64,000 nt of DNA from Doryteuthis pealeii (lineage: Eukaryota > Mollusca > Cephalopoda > Myopsida > Loliginidae). Shown here in pieces: positions 11,806 through 23,661 of this stretch (its first letter is position 1; each line of letters begins with the position of its first letter). The stretch covers positions 90,255,987-90,319,986 of the forward strand of contig CM042157.1 in the NCBI GenBank assembly GCA_023376005.1, read 5' to 3'. The notes under the pieces were generated by a model, which was given only the letters and a program-made list of their open reading frames with translations, had not been told where the DNA came from and ran no database searches. A program made the translations under genes and the position numbers.

Positions 11806-13497
11806 AAGCTTATTAACTATATCATATCGTCTACAATTTATTACATTCAGTGATTCAAATCCTCTTGAATTAATATAGCAAACACATCAACATCACACAT
11901 GAGATGTGTAAACACAACTTCCAACACTGATAAACTTAGGCCACTTACCTCTTGAGCATGTGCACAACAAAGCAAACCACCCGGTTACTGAAACTGTGAA
12001 ATAAACAGTTCCACATACAGCAATTATTTTTGTTTTCTTGGAATGAGAATTTGACCATTGACTTTAAGATTAAAGATTATTGTAATAGTATTAAATATCT
12101 TTTACAAATATATATATATATAGTATATTCAGAAAATTGAAAAAAACACGGGTTTAAATAAGTTGAGTGGTAAGTTTATTGGCTGACACTGCAGTGTTTC
12201 TATCTATTAATTAGATCATCTTCAGGGCATTTGTTGGTATATGGAAGGTGATAAAAAATTTTTATCACAGAATAACGAGAAAAGCAAGTGATAGTCCTTG
12301 TTTATCAGTCTGAAGAAAGGACGCTGAAAAAAGTGGACGGTTTGAAATATGACGTGAAATATTCTCTTTTACAGTGTGAGTGTGTGTATCGAAAAAAAGG
12401 CATTGTGCATTTTTAGGTGTTTTGTGTGTGTGGTTGCGTGTGTGTGTGTGTGTGTGTATAAATCTTTTAAGTAATTCCCATCTTGGTCAGGCTAAGAACG
12501 TTTCAGCAATTCTTCATATGTCCAAAATATAAACAAAACAGTTATTTGAAATTTTAGAATGATTTATCATTCCTTTATCTTTAGAAGTTGGATATATTTA
12601 TTTGAATTCATATTCCCATTATTTCAGGTAGACTATTATTATATTCACTACTTAGAATATTCATTTTCTTTTTTCATTAATTTTTTTTTTTACATGGTCT
12701 GATTTGGAAAACATGTATATTCATATAGAACACTAAACTGCATCCTCTGTCTGATTTATGGTTAGAGCATTGAAACTCTTCTTTACTGTTTCATACATTC
12801 AGGTCACAATGGTGACTAACTATTCCCAATACGTCTAACAAAAGATGGAAAGACACAGAAAGCTTTTATGTGCTGCATTGTTTGGTATATGAGTTTGTTC
12901 TTTTCTTTGGCTATCAGTCCCTATCACTCTTACAAATGTCTTGATATTGATCAGAAATAGATTGTATTGGTTTCATTCAGTCACTTCTCCAACATATTCT
13001 TGCACTTCAACACAATTTCAAATCAGACTAGGTTTCAGATTACAAACAAAATGAACTTCTCTCTGTCTTGACATGAAATCCTGCTTGCTTTTCTATCCTT
13101 TATGTTTCCTTTCATTTCATTCCATTTACAAATCTTTCCCATTCTTCTCTCCTGTTTTTGTGTCTCTGAAAATGCAATTGTAGCTGTCTTAACAAAAAAT
13201 ATGGACAGAAAAAGAGTGGATTGGCTACAGTCTGGGTTATTCACAAGTGTATTCATCAAAAATGTATTTATTTTTATTTTTTTTACAGAACTCTTCACCA
13301 AATTTACTTTTGTCATATGATGAAAAGAACAAGAATTTCTTTTCTTTTTTTTATGTAGCAGATGATGATAATAAATATATATATATATATCTCATCATAA
13401 TAAATAAAGTATAAAAAATGTCAAAGTGATCTTTGAGGTTGTTTATAAAGTGTGGAATTTCCACAAGTTCAACTAGTTATATATATATATATATATA
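11806..13497. other. AT-rich noncoding stretch
   Basis: Short (TA)n at 12111-12122 and (TG)n at 12421-12458. At 12214-12240 the minus strand carries CTGAAGATGATCTA, a hairpin and TAGATAGAAAC, one instance of the motif described in the findings. No gene supported. Confidence 0.45.
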
Positions 13498-13565
13498 TAA
13501 AGTAAGTAAATTCGTTGGGGTGGCCTAAAGTCGGTATCAGCCAGTCAGCGAGGGAGTCTATCCTG
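13498..13565 (-). mobile_element. SINE-A 3' fragment
   Basis: AAGTAAGTAAATTCG, GGCCTAAAGTCGG and CAGTCAGCGAGGGAGTC match the 3' end of SINE-A in antisense. The remaining 180 bp, including the tRNA-like head, is missing. Confidence 0.7.
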
Positions 13566-13826
13566 TATTTGTTCAGCGTTATATTTTTGAAAGACGAGTC
13601 AGGAACAAATACAGTTACACAACAAAAAAAATTTTATAAAGATTTTTTCATCTCCTGTCATCTATAAAACATCCATCAATTTCTTCACCCCATAATACAT
13701 CCTGATGAAGGTTTAAAGAAACCGAAACGTTTTAGCATCGATAATTAAATTCATCTTAATTTTGGAATACTTGTTTTTTTTTTTCAAATTTTTTTAATAT
13801 TGTCGGATTTATTTCCATATTTACTC

Positions 13827-13828
<2 letters not shown>
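13566..13828 (+). repeat. Retro-element 3' region with CTGATGA-GAAAC motif
   Basis: At 13702-13729 the sequence is CTGATGAAGGTTTAAAGAAA followed directly by CCGAAACG. GGTTT and AAACC can pair, placing a 5-bp hairpin between CTGATGA and GAAAC. The 3' end (ATTGTCGGATTTATTTCC, about 13803-13820) matches ATTGTTGGATTAATTTCC at the end of the palindromic element at 23930-24296, so both belong to one family. Possibly Penelope-like, but this is not proven. Confidence 0.5.

Positions 13829-13829
<1 letters not shown>

Positions 13830-13876
<47 letters not shown>
13830..13876. repeat. (TA)n microsatellite
   Basis: Pure TA run directly after the retro-element end. Confidence 0.9.
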
Positions 13877-13879
<3 letters not shown>

Positions 13880-14349
13880 AAAATATTACATAATATTGAC
13901 TTGTAAACTATGATCTAATAAATTAGATAAACTATTGAATATTAATATTTACTCATTTATAACTTCATGATCAACAATATTTTTCCTAAAAGTAATTCCT
14001 CTTTTAGTGCATTAGCTTTCTTTATGATTGTTAAACTGAAAGTTGTACAATTCATTGTTGTGTTCCAGTCCTTCAATGAAAGGTGGACATGTTGCTGGTT
14101 GTTTTCTTCTTTCTCTCTTTCCTTTTTTTATGAATATTTAAGTATCATTTTCCCCTGTGATGTACACTCTTATTTTCATGGGTAGGTAAGTTAATAGTAT
14201 TAATATATTGATCGAATCAAAACTTAATTTTAAAAATAAATAAATTTTTATATTATTATACAAAATATATGACACACCCCTTTAAAATCTTCCCATTTTT
14301 TTTTTTTTAATAAATATTTTACAGAAAACTCAATGTGAAAGAAAAGCAA

Positions 14350-14927
14350 TACAGTGGTACCTTGACTTACAAGTTTAATTCATTCCACTTGTAATTCAAT
14401 TTCCTCTTATATCATCAATTTTCCCCATTGACATAAACTTAAATGCCATAAAATCTATTTCGGTCACTCTCCTAAATTGCACTATTCTTTTTTAAAGTTT
14501 TTTTTTTTTTTTTTTTTACATAGGAAAAAATAGCACTATATTGCATAAAAAAATAAAATAGAATGTAATGAATTATGTATTGTAATATGTTTTAATGTTT
14601 ATTTTTTTCTAGATATTTTTCTTGGGCATAATAAATTTGGAAACATTTTTTTAGTAAACTTATTAACATGAAATAATAGATTGGGTAAAATCCAATAAAA
14701 TGTGATTAAAATTTGTGGAAAAGTGGATAAAACAACACAAATAATTTCAATTAATATTTCACCTTTGTGTGTATAAGAAGCTTCATCAGACTCTCTTTTT
14801 TTTTTTTTTTACGTATCTAAACCTAAAATTTTAACTCTCAACACAAAGTAAAAAAATCAACCGAGTGACAGGTCATAACTCAGAAAACTTATAATTTGGG
14901 GTACTTGTGAGTCAACATATCACTGTA
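14350..14927. mobile_element. Tc1/mariner MITE with internal insertion
   Basis: Bounded by TA on both sides, with left end CAGTGGTACCTTGACTTAC and right end complementary to CAGTGATATGTTGACTCAC. CAGTGGTACC-type ends are typical of a widespread Tc1/mariner (pogo-like) MITE group. The middle (about 14660-14810) carries the GATTGGGTAAAATCC / GATAAAACAACAC block shared with 11390-11805, apparently a later insertion. No transposase frame. Confidence 0.6.
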
Positions 14928-17084
14928 TTTAATACAAAATAATAGAGATCAATATACCTTGCTTCTCCATTGTACATTGCTGTTGGGTTTTTTTTTTTTT
15001 TTTGTCGTATCTGATCACCAATATTTGCTGTTTGCTTGAATTATTTATTATAAGTATAGATACTGACATTTTTTTTTTTTTTCAGAAGGGAATTGACATT
15101 GATGTCTTTTATTTTTGTCATTTAACAAGGGGAGGATGAGATAAATATAATTTCACTTCCAGGTTGACAGCTGTGAGATAAAAAAAAAAAGAACATTAAT
15201 TTTCTTGTGAATCATTGGAAGAAAGTCATTGATATTATGTTAATGTAATCAAACATGAGGTTTTTTTTCATATTTTTTTTTATTGAATCCTAAATTTAGA
15301 TATTATTTATGTAATGGCTTAATAGTTTTCATAGATTGTTATCTGTTATGCTTTAGCATTAAATCCAAATATGTTTGCATAAAATGTTTTCATTAAATAA
15401 TTTCTTATATAAAAAAATGTATAATCACCTTTCTAGATAAGATTCTCTTCATGTTATAATGATGAAGGAGCATTTCTCAATTTCATGAATGGGAGGAAGA
15501 TTAGGGTCTTGCATTCACTGTGATTGTTTTCATTTCTCAAAGGCAATAACTATTAAATACTAATTGTACATTCATTTATTTATTTATTCATTTCCAATTA
15601 TAATATAAATTCTATAAATAGGATATGACTTGAGATCGAGGTTAATTACCAATAGAGGTGATTTTAAGGAAGTAATTATTAAAAAAAAAAGAAAAGTATA
15701 AGATGCAAATGATTGTCTTATGCTTTTCATATAGTAATTGGTTTCATTTAAATTTTCTCTAACTATAAATTGATTTGTAGATCGAAAAACATCAGCTTAT
15801 AATAATACTCACATTTTTAAAAAAAATCAGAATATTATTTTATAGGATTAAACACATTTTATTATTAAAATATCTAATAATTTGAAAGTAAATCAAGTTA
15901 TATTCTGAGTATTTAATTCTGAATTATGTAAAATAAAATGGATTTTTTTACTAAGAAGCCATAAACACATTGCAAATCCAAAATATAAAATTATGATTAA
16001 TTGACTTTGTCACTTAATATATTTATTGAGATTCCTATGTCAGGATATTTTATTTAACTATAAGACCATGGTAACAGATACCTTGTGTTGTGTAATGGTT
16101 AACAAGCTAGGCTAGTAACTTCAATTCACATTGATATCTTATGATAACTTCTGTCGGGGTGGGTAAAAAAATTGATTATTTCATTTTTAATTCATTTTAA
16201 TGTTTTTTGCATCTTCAAAAGATTGTAAATGGAAAAGGTTTAAAATGATATGTTGTGTAACATAACAAAGAAGTAAAGGGAATACTGAAATATTCAAAAG
16301 TTTGTTTTTCAAAGAAGTGACAGAGAGAAACAGGTTAATGTATTCTGTAAATATAATGAAAAGTTTTTGAGGTAGCAGTTTCAATACTCTCCCTCATCCT
16401 ATACAGCATCCCTTACTCAGAATGGTTTCACCCTCTACTTGGTGATTCACTGTTGGTCTTGGAATTAGCTTTCACATGCTATTCTGCCTTTCAGCTATGG
16501 CATAACATGACAAATTTTCATTTTTTAATTTTTTTTTTAACCCTTTTCTTTGTAAAAGACAGAGATATAGTATTTGGAACTTATCCTAATGACTTGGGTT
16601 GACGTAAGCTTACTCAAGGAGAACGACTTCTTTAGTGTTAATAAACATACAGTTTTTTTTTCTCTTAGTTCCATCATTTCAGTAGATTTGCAATATATAT
16701 CACTAAAATTCTCATATTTGTATAAATGTAACTATAACCCATCCCCCCCAAAAAAAAAAGACATCATACTAGCCAGATTTTTTATAGATTGATATACTTA
16801 AGTGCTCTGAGAGAATAAAGCAATTCCCAGCCCAATTTGAAACGGAATAAAAATGTTGTGGTGTTTGTTTATGTGCTTGTATATAATCCAAATTCTTGAT
16901 ATAATGAAGTTAAATATGAAATACTAATTAGTATCCTTCCTAAATAGAAGCATCAATATAATCATGGAGCACTGTTCCAACAGGTTTTTTTTTAAAGACC
17001 AGAGTATGGTTGCAAGGGGAACATGTTGGATGTTATTAAAAGGATTCAAATTCTTACCTTAGATTCGTTCAGATGTGTGACACC
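14928..17084. other. AT-rich noncoding stretch
   Basis: Poly-T tracts and unclassified sequence. At about 16075-16165 a tRNA-like head (GTGTAATGGTTAACAAGC then TTCAATTCACAT) resembles SINE-B box A/B spacing, but the body does not match well enough to call it. No exon or gene is supported. Confidence 0.45.
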
Positions 17085-17870
17085 CGTTTTACATGCATAC
17101 ATAGAGATACAGGGTCGAGAGAAGAGGAAAGAGTAAATGACAAAGGAAGACAAATAACAAGAGATCATTTAGAACAAGGAAGAAGATGTATTTGTGTAAA
17201 AAGTTTGTGGAATGAAAGTGTACAGAGGGGGGGGGTTCATTGATAAGATGACTGTTGATATGATGAAAGAGTTTGTGGAATGAGAATTCTTTGATGTCTG
17301 TAGATATAATGTGGGTAGAGTGGATGAAATGTGGGTAGTGGGCATTTGTCGCTATTGGTGGTTGAGGATAGATGTAGATATTACCTGTTGCCGTTATTTG
17401 TGAGTTCATAGTTGAAAGAGATATTGTGGGGGGTGGGGATGTTCATCCCCAGGTCTGGGGAAATTTGTTGGTGGTGATGATAGTCAGAAGAAGAAAGGCC
17501 TTCTTGGCACATGGTATGTGCGAAAGATGGTGTGACGGGATATGTCCACCATGTTGGTTCTCTTCGCTGCAAACAATGTTAGTCATGGGAGAACAGTAAG
17601 GCTTTCTCGGCACATGGGGTATGTGGGAAAGATATTATGAACGGGATTTGAACACTTGAGGCCGGATTACCTTTGCTGCATAAATCTTTGAAGATAAAAT
17701 GGAGGGTTTCGCCGGGGAAATATGCTCTTTCAATGCACAAAGTTTGGGAATGTCCGAGTGTGTGAAGATTCTATAATGGTAGTTATTGAGGATCATTGTT
17801 CAGCTGAGGTTTTAACATGTGTGTTAATTGCTGCTAGTGGAAACTAGAATTAGCATTCCCAGTTGATTTT
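17085..17870. other. Unclassified purine-biased repeat-like region
   Basis: About 790 bp with strong G+A bias on the + strand, unlike its AT-rich flanks. It contains an internal direct duplication: AAGGCCTTCTTGGCACATGG... near 17498 and AAGGCTTTCTCGGCACATGG... near 17599, each followed by a similar TATGTG and a GACGGGAT / GAACGGGAT element. The minus-strand frames (106 and 63 codons) are proline/histidine/serine-rich and not recognised. Perhaps a 3' fragment of a retroelement. Confidence 0.4.
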
Positions 17871-18352
17871 TTTTATTTGAGGTTATTGTTGTTTAATCAC
17901 ATTAGTTATATAGAGCTTTGTAAATGGAGTTCAGAATTGTTTGAATTATACAAATATCCCCAGTGGTTCAAAAGTTATGAGAATTTAAAGCCCCGAAATT
18001 GGAGGTACAAATATGGACATGATTTTGTTTCAAAAATATGTCAAATCACCGACCATTTGAAAAAAAGAAATTCAGTGATTTCTTCACCGTTTCTTTATTT
18101 ACTGTTTCTTTATTTTTGGAGCAATTTTGATAAAATTTGGTATTCTTATGTAAAATTGTATGTTCTTTCTGATTATGCACTCAAATTGTATGTATCTCTA
18201 TGCTTTAACCCATTATTTAGAGAATAAGAGATACAGATAGCAGCGTTTTTTTTTTGTTTTTTTTTTTTGTTTTTTTTTAAGTTTAACACTCAATTATTCA
18301 ACATTTTCATTATAATATAATACTGCATGTATATACATAGGAGACATAGTAT

Positions 18353-18690
18353 GGAGTTTGAGAAAATACCAAAAAGACCTTTATTAAAAACACAACTAAA
18401 ACAATTTAGAAGGAGCAGGTTGCTGTGCACGCCGGCCAGGGAACTGCCTTAGCCAACAGTCTAGGGAGGAAAATGTTAAGATATCCCTTTGACCGGTGTA
18501 ACTGGATATTCAGCAGTGTTGTTGGTGACATTTTCCCATTGGTCAGGATAGTCACATGACATTTCCCCCAACTGTGTCTATTGGAATATCAGCCAATTAG
18601 TGTTGGTTAGGGATATGTTCCTTTCAGTCTTTTGGCCCTCAATCAGTCATCAACCATGGCAAAATTTAACTTGAAAATATAACAGGTTCA
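18353..18690 (-). mobile_element. Possible solo LTR
   Basis: Read on the minus strand, this more GC-rich segment has a CCAAT-like box (GACCAATGGG), a GC-rich stretch (CCCTGGCCGGCGTGC) and an AATAAA signal at about 18380 followed by GGTCTTTTTGG, an LTR-like order. No target duplication or paired LTR was found, so the call is weak. It could instead be a promoter or exon fragment of a host gene. Confidence 0.3.
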
Positions 18691-19476
18691 TGGGTCATCT
18701 AATAATAATTAAAAACTAGTAGGACCTGTGGATATACCACAGTATGATAATTTAATTATTACAACATTTGATATGGTTAACTATTGCAATTGTTCAATAT
18801 GTAAAAAGTATAACCTTAATTAAAACTCACTTTTTCTTTCTTTCCTTCTTTTCATTATGTTCGATTGAAACAGATTAGTGTTATTGCTTCCACATGCTCA
18901 CCCCCTCTATCTTTCCCCATTTCTCTCTTTTTCTTTCTTTTTTCTTATATTTTTCTATGTAGCATGTCCTTTTTCTTCCCTTTCTTTATAATAAAAACAG
19001 GAATGGTCCATTATTTAATTGAGGTGACGGCACTCATAAGAAATAATTCAGTGGATAAACAACACCAGATAATCAGGATTTACATTTTTGTATTTCATTT
19101 TGGATGGTCTCATTTTTAACCAGAGGCTGTTGCGAGATAAAGGTCATACAATTAAGGAATATGAGTAGTAATATATAGACTGAATTTTCTGTATTTAATG
19201 AACTTTGCATGGAAGTAAATTAATTGGCTATTTAATCTGTGTATATTGACAAATATGAAGTTTGAAAATACATGATTAATCTTTTTGCTGCTGTGAATCA
19301 AATTAGCAATTAGAATCAAATTCTTGAAGCCATCATATGTACAACTATAGTTATATTCTTCTTCGTGCCATGACACATGGAAATATAGTTGAATTTCAAT
19401 TCATATATTGCTATTTTTTTGTATATTTTTTGGTATTTTTTTTTGGTATTTTTTTTTGGTATTTTTTTCCAAATTT

Positions 19477-19477
<1 letters not shown>

Positions 19478-19517
<40 letters not shown>
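19478..19517. repeat. (TG)n microsatellite
   Basis: Pure TG run of about 40 bp. Confidence 0.92.
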
Positions 19518-19521
<4 letters not shown>

Positions 19522-19580
19522 ATATGTATGAGAGAGAGCGTTAAGAGTAAGGAAATGAATCCGACAGTATATGTATAGAT

Positions 19581-19791
19581 AAAAGGGTATGAAAACACAC
19601 AATGCTGTTAAAATGAAAATATTTTATATCATTTTCATAGCCAATAATTTCTGCTTCTCTCTCGATGAATCCGGATTAAAAACAAGCTCTGATGATGATT
19701 TTTATAAATCAAAATATTGTTCAATATTAGCTATAAGAATGATATAAAATATTTTCATTTTAACAGCATTGTGTGTTTTCATACCCTTTTA
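19581..19791. repeat. Palindrome, 62-bp arms
   Basis: Arms 19581-19641 and 19730-19791 pair almost perfectly (AAAAGGGTATGAAAACACAC against its complement). The 88-bp loop contains CTGATGATGATTTTTATAAA, ending in ATC then AAAAT, so it has the CTGATGA-hairpin layout but not GAAAC. No coding sequence. Confidence 0.75.
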
Positions 19792-19937
19792 TTTATATAT
19801 TTTATTATTATTATTATTATTATAACCCATGGATATATCATGGTGTGATAATTTAACTATTATGTCTAATATGTATACTTAAGCGCTATTCCAAAATATT
19901 TCAATATGTAAAAAGTATAATAATCTTGATTTAACTC

Positions 19938-19940
<3 letters not shown>

Positions 19941-19994
<54 letters not shown>
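19941..19994. repeat. (TA)n microsatellite
   Basis: Pure TA run of about 53 bp. Confidence 0.92.
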
Positions 19995-19996
<2 letters not shown>

Positions 19997-20254
19997 CATA
20001 CCATTGGAACAGACAAATACACCTGATTAGTGTTATGCTCTTGCTCCCCCCTCTTTTCTCTTTCTTTCTTATTGTATTTTCTTTTTTCTTTCTTTTTTGT
20101 CACAAAACTGAATTGTCTATTATTTATTTGAGATGATGACAGGGAACAGGGCGTAACATTCCAATGTCTTATACTTTCTTTTTCATTCTTTTTTTTTCCC
20201 ATCCTTCCTTCCATTCCATTGAAACCGATAAGATAGATTAGTGTAAAGCTCTTG

Positions 20255-20525
20255 CCTTCTGTCTCCCTCTCTCTTCCTTCTCCTCCTCTTCTCCTCTCCT
20301 TCTCTCCTTCCTCCTCCTCCTCCTCCTCTCTCTCTTCCCCCTCTCTCTCTTTCCCCCTCTCTCTCTCTTCCCCCTCTCTCTCTCTTCTCCTCTCTCTCTT
20401 CTCTCCCTCTCTTCCCCTCTCTTCTTCCTCTCTCTCTCTCTTCTTCCTCCTCTTCCTCCTCTCTCTCTTCCTCTCTCTTCTTCCTCCTCTTCCTCTTCCT
20501 CTTCCTCCTCTTCCTCTCTCTTTTT
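20255..20525. repeat. Long pyrimidine tract
   Basis: About 270 bp composed almost only of C and T on the + strand (CTCTCT, CTTCC and CCTCTT blocks). It is an expanded version of the shorter CT tracts in the two upstream duplicated copies. The serine/leucine-rich open frame across it is a composition artefact. Long mirror-symmetric pyrimidine tracts can form triplex DNA. Confidence 0.9.
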
Positions 20526-20754
20526 ATTTTTGACTTTCTTTCATCACAATTAAAATGGAATGGTTTTTATCTGACGTGATGAAAGGACATGACACAAGTG
20601 TATTTTTTAAAAAATTTCTCCATCCAAAAATGGCAATAATTTGAAGACAGTAAAAATGTTATTAGGCTCAGAGAATTCTCAGATAATATTTCTCCAATAA
20701 TCTGTTTGTACAAATAGTGAATGTAGATTAATTTGGCCGACTTAAACATTTTAT

Positions 20755-21065
20755 ATATCTTTATTCGGCCCACACTTGCTTGTCCATGTGCTGACTTCCA
20801 CAGGAGGACATCGCGTATGAGTTCGTCCTTGCTTCTCCAGCAATGTCCCGTGTGTCTTGTCCGTCTTACTCGGATGGTTTGGGTGATATGTGGTAGGTGG
20901 CCATACAGCTGTTCGACCAGCAAAAACGTACGTTGATCAGCTCTGTGCGGATGCAGGATGCTGCATAGAGGACCTCCCGAGAATGATGAGCAATAGGGAC
21001 GGATGGAGAGAGATTGTTCTGGATATCTGCGCTGAAAGCGCGACATGATGATTATGATATCTTTA
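20755..21065 (+). mobile_element. RTE-type LINE fragment with twin-priming inversion
   Basis: A 291-bp insertion flanked by the 9-bp duplication ATATCTTTA (20755-20763 and 21057-21065). The 3' part, on + (20912-21056), encodes RPAKTYVDQLCADAG, then a stop after ESAT and the tail ATGATGATTATGAT. The 5' part (about 20766-20911) is inverted and encodes on the minus strand LYGHLPHITQTIRVRRTRHT, GHCWRSKDELI and LLWKSAHGQASVGR. In the intact protein these blocks are consecutive, so the 5' segment was flipped at insertion, the classic twin-priming product. It is the same RTE-like family as 42685-44035. Confidence 0.85.
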
Positions 21066-21174
21066 ATAATTAAGGATAATTTGTTTCTCTCTTCTTTATA
21101 GATGGCCAAATGACTTGGTGTAAAGCTACCAAATTTGCTATGCATACTTAGTGGAACTAGGGGAAGATTTTGAC

Positions 21175-21177
<3 letters not shown>

Positions 21178-21207
<30 letters not shown>
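21178..21207. repeat. Poly-A run
   Basis: Thirty consecutive A residues. Confidence 0.9.
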
Positions 21208-21209
<2 letters not shown>

Positions 21210-22857
21210 ATTGTTCCTCATAGTGTTCCAACAATAAATAATAATCCATGTTGCTGCAAGACATAACTAATCATACAGAATTTAAATGTTCAAACTTCAA
21301 AAGAAAAAATGAATTGTCTTATGAAAATAATTAACATTTTAATTAAAAATTACTAATTAAGTTTATAGGTAGTTTAACCAGCTGAGATAAGTCTCTTACC
21401 AGGCATAGAGAGGTACTTCTGGTAGTAATTTCTAATTCTTGTCATAAGAGTTAATTTTTTTATGGCCAAAGTACCAATACAAATGTAGTAATTTATCTGA
21501 TAACACTTTTCCTCTTTGGTAGTTTATGTATTATATAATCAGCTCATCTCTTCACGTGTTCTTGTTTGGCATATTGTTGGTTCTTCTTCTGTTCTATATT
21601 CTTCACTGCTTCATGCTATTTCTCTATTTTTCACTAGAATATTAATAATGAGGACCTTTTCTTTTGTGTGTGCACTTCTTTTATTCATCTTAGATGTCTT
21701 CTCTATTATATAATTGGGAGTCAGCCTTCGGATACTGATGGACGTTATCTCATAGCACAATTTCTGCTGGCCCATGAACCATGACTGATCAGGCTAAACT
21801 AATTCAAAGTTAAAATCTAAATTATAACTTGTAGAATTTGTAGTCACATGACTTTACAACCCTCCAATGAGAACCTAGCTTTCAACTGACCTTAAGGGTT
21901 ACTACTTGTCAATCACACTTTCAGTTGATTTCAGCTAGGCATAATTGTTTCAATCTTTTCAAAATACTCTACACTACATGCCAGATAAAAGATTCAGTCC
22001 ATCTATTATTTAACACTTGGTCAAACACTGAAAGCTAATATTGTACTATTTTTATAAACATACAAGTTCTTGTTTGTTCACATTTACTTTTAATCTTTAT
22101 TACAAAATGTCTGCAGATGTGCGTTTTTTTCAAAAATGTTTGTAAATTATCTAATGGTTTTAGATATGAGTACTTTCAGATGTTGTAGAGAAAACATGAT
22201 GAAAACATTTGTACCTATTTTTAGCATTCAGTTGGCTTTCCTGGGTGGGAAAAAAATAAATTTGATCTTAACTGAAAGATAATTTTGTACAAAACAAATG
22301 AATAGGTTTTAACTTTATTGTATTGATCTATTTCTTTCTGGTTTATTTTTTACCAACTACTTTAAGAAATATGTCCCAAAAATATTACCCATGAATTATC
22401 GATAGGTTTTAATCAGAGCATGTACTTTTTCACATTTGTTCTTAATTAAACTGAAATAATATTTCTAATTTATTAAAAAAGTTTATATAATCTTGGATTA
22501 TTTTTGTAATTGTTTTTAACTTCTTAAAGGGAATTGTACTGGTTTTGTTTTTGTTTTAAACTTTTGTTTTATTAAATGATTTGCTCTACTTTTCTTTGAT
22601 GCACAAAGGTTTTTGGGGGGCAAACCTCTGCAAAGAAAGTTTTATATCTGCTTTATATAATCCTTGTCAAAACCATGAGTGAATAAGAATTACATATTTA
22701 TGAAAAGATTATTTCTACCTATAAAATTTAGATATTAAAACAACATAACTGAATATTTTCTTGAGGAAGATGTGTCCACCATACATTTTAACTATAATTC
22801 TAGTTTAAATCTATTAAGCTTTTCCCAACATCTTGTACATGAGAAACTTCCTTTTGT
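21208..22857. other. AT-rich noncoding stretch
   Basis: No gene or classified element seen. The interval 21720-22010 is slightly more GC-rich with CCAATGAG- and CACATGAC-type words but no partner in the window. Confidence 0.45.
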
Positions 22858-23031
22858 TTAAAACTCTTAACATCCTGTGAGAATTTCTAAGTCCAGAGCC
22901 CCATTCCTATAAGGATTTATAAAAAAATGGCTAAAAATGGCCTTTCATAAAGTTACCTGCATTTAAACAAAGGCTATCGTTGGGGTAGATTAGGAAAATG
23001 AATGTGACTTCCGGCCGGGTGGAATGATTAA
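22858..23031. mobile_element. MITE family C, shortened copy
   Basis: Starts with CTCTTAACATCC and follows family C to CTTCCGGCCGGGTGGAATGA, then jumps to TTAA. About 20 bp of the right inverted repeat and an internal segment are deleted, so this copy could no longer be mobilised. Confidence 0.7.
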
Positions 23032-23437
23032 TAACCTACAATATAAAATATTCCAGGAATAATATCTTTGCTTATTTTTGTGACTACTAAGTATTAGAAG
23101 TATTATTCATATTTCCAAATCTTTCAGATATAAGTCGACCTTTGTCCCATAATAGTTCATACATTTAGTGTATGACATTTATATGCAAATGTACCAACTT
23201 TTATAGGATAGTGATAGTATAAGTATTAAATTCCATTTGTGAAATTTCAATATTATGGCAAAGTTAGCTTATTTTAAAAACATGCTGATATAAGTGTGTG
23301 TGTGTGTGTGTGTGTGTAAGAATGAGAATTTCTGTAACATTCCTTTTTTTTGAAGGAAACTGAGACTTAACACAAAAATGTCTTCTTTGCCCTAAAATTA
23401 GCCGTATTTCTAGATGTCCTATTTTTTTTCTTTCTTT

Positions 23438-23465
23438 CAAAAAAAAAAAAAAAAAAAAAAAAAAA
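23438..23465. repeat. Poly-A run
   Basis: About 27 consecutive A residues. Confidence 0.9.
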
Positions 23466-23661
23466 TTTACTGACTTTTAGAATGAAAAAGAGGTGTAGGA
23501 TTTTCTTTGTGTCTTAAACTAAAATTGCAAATGGAAAGCAAACTTGGAATGTTGTTGGCTTGAAGTGAGGACACATTCTTGTTTTCAGCTTTTAATATTG
23601 AGAATTTTCTAGAACTTTTTCAATATCTATTTTGAATGCCTAAGTAATTTGGAATAAAAAA

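Larger units (their letters stand above)
18715..20580 (+). repeat. Degenerate segmental duplication, two copies and a partial third
   Basis: The ordered markers TGGATATACCA / GTGATAATTTAA, CAATATGTAAAAAGTATAA, then GATTAGTGTTAT, a CT-rich tract, and TGTCTATTATTTATTTGAG-like sequence occur at 18727-19045 and again at 19830-20135. A third, partial copy (AGATTAGTGTAAAGCTCTTG, CT tract, AAAATGGAATGG) lies at 20233-20565. The spacing of about 1.1 kb indicates an old tandem duplication, with later insertion of the palindrome at 19581. Confidence 0.55.

Noticed and set aside
11949..11993. 45-nt minus-strand micro-exon (TTTATTTCACAG acceptor, GTAAGT donor)
   Set aside because: Splice signals are fair, but the segment is too short, two frames are open by chance and no protein similarity is evident.
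17877..18227. 116-codon + strand frame
   Set aside because: Uninterrupted but AT-biased, no splice or start context and no recognised motif.
20252..20533. 93-codon Ser/Leu/Pro frame
   Set aside because: Pure composition effect of the pyrimidine tract.
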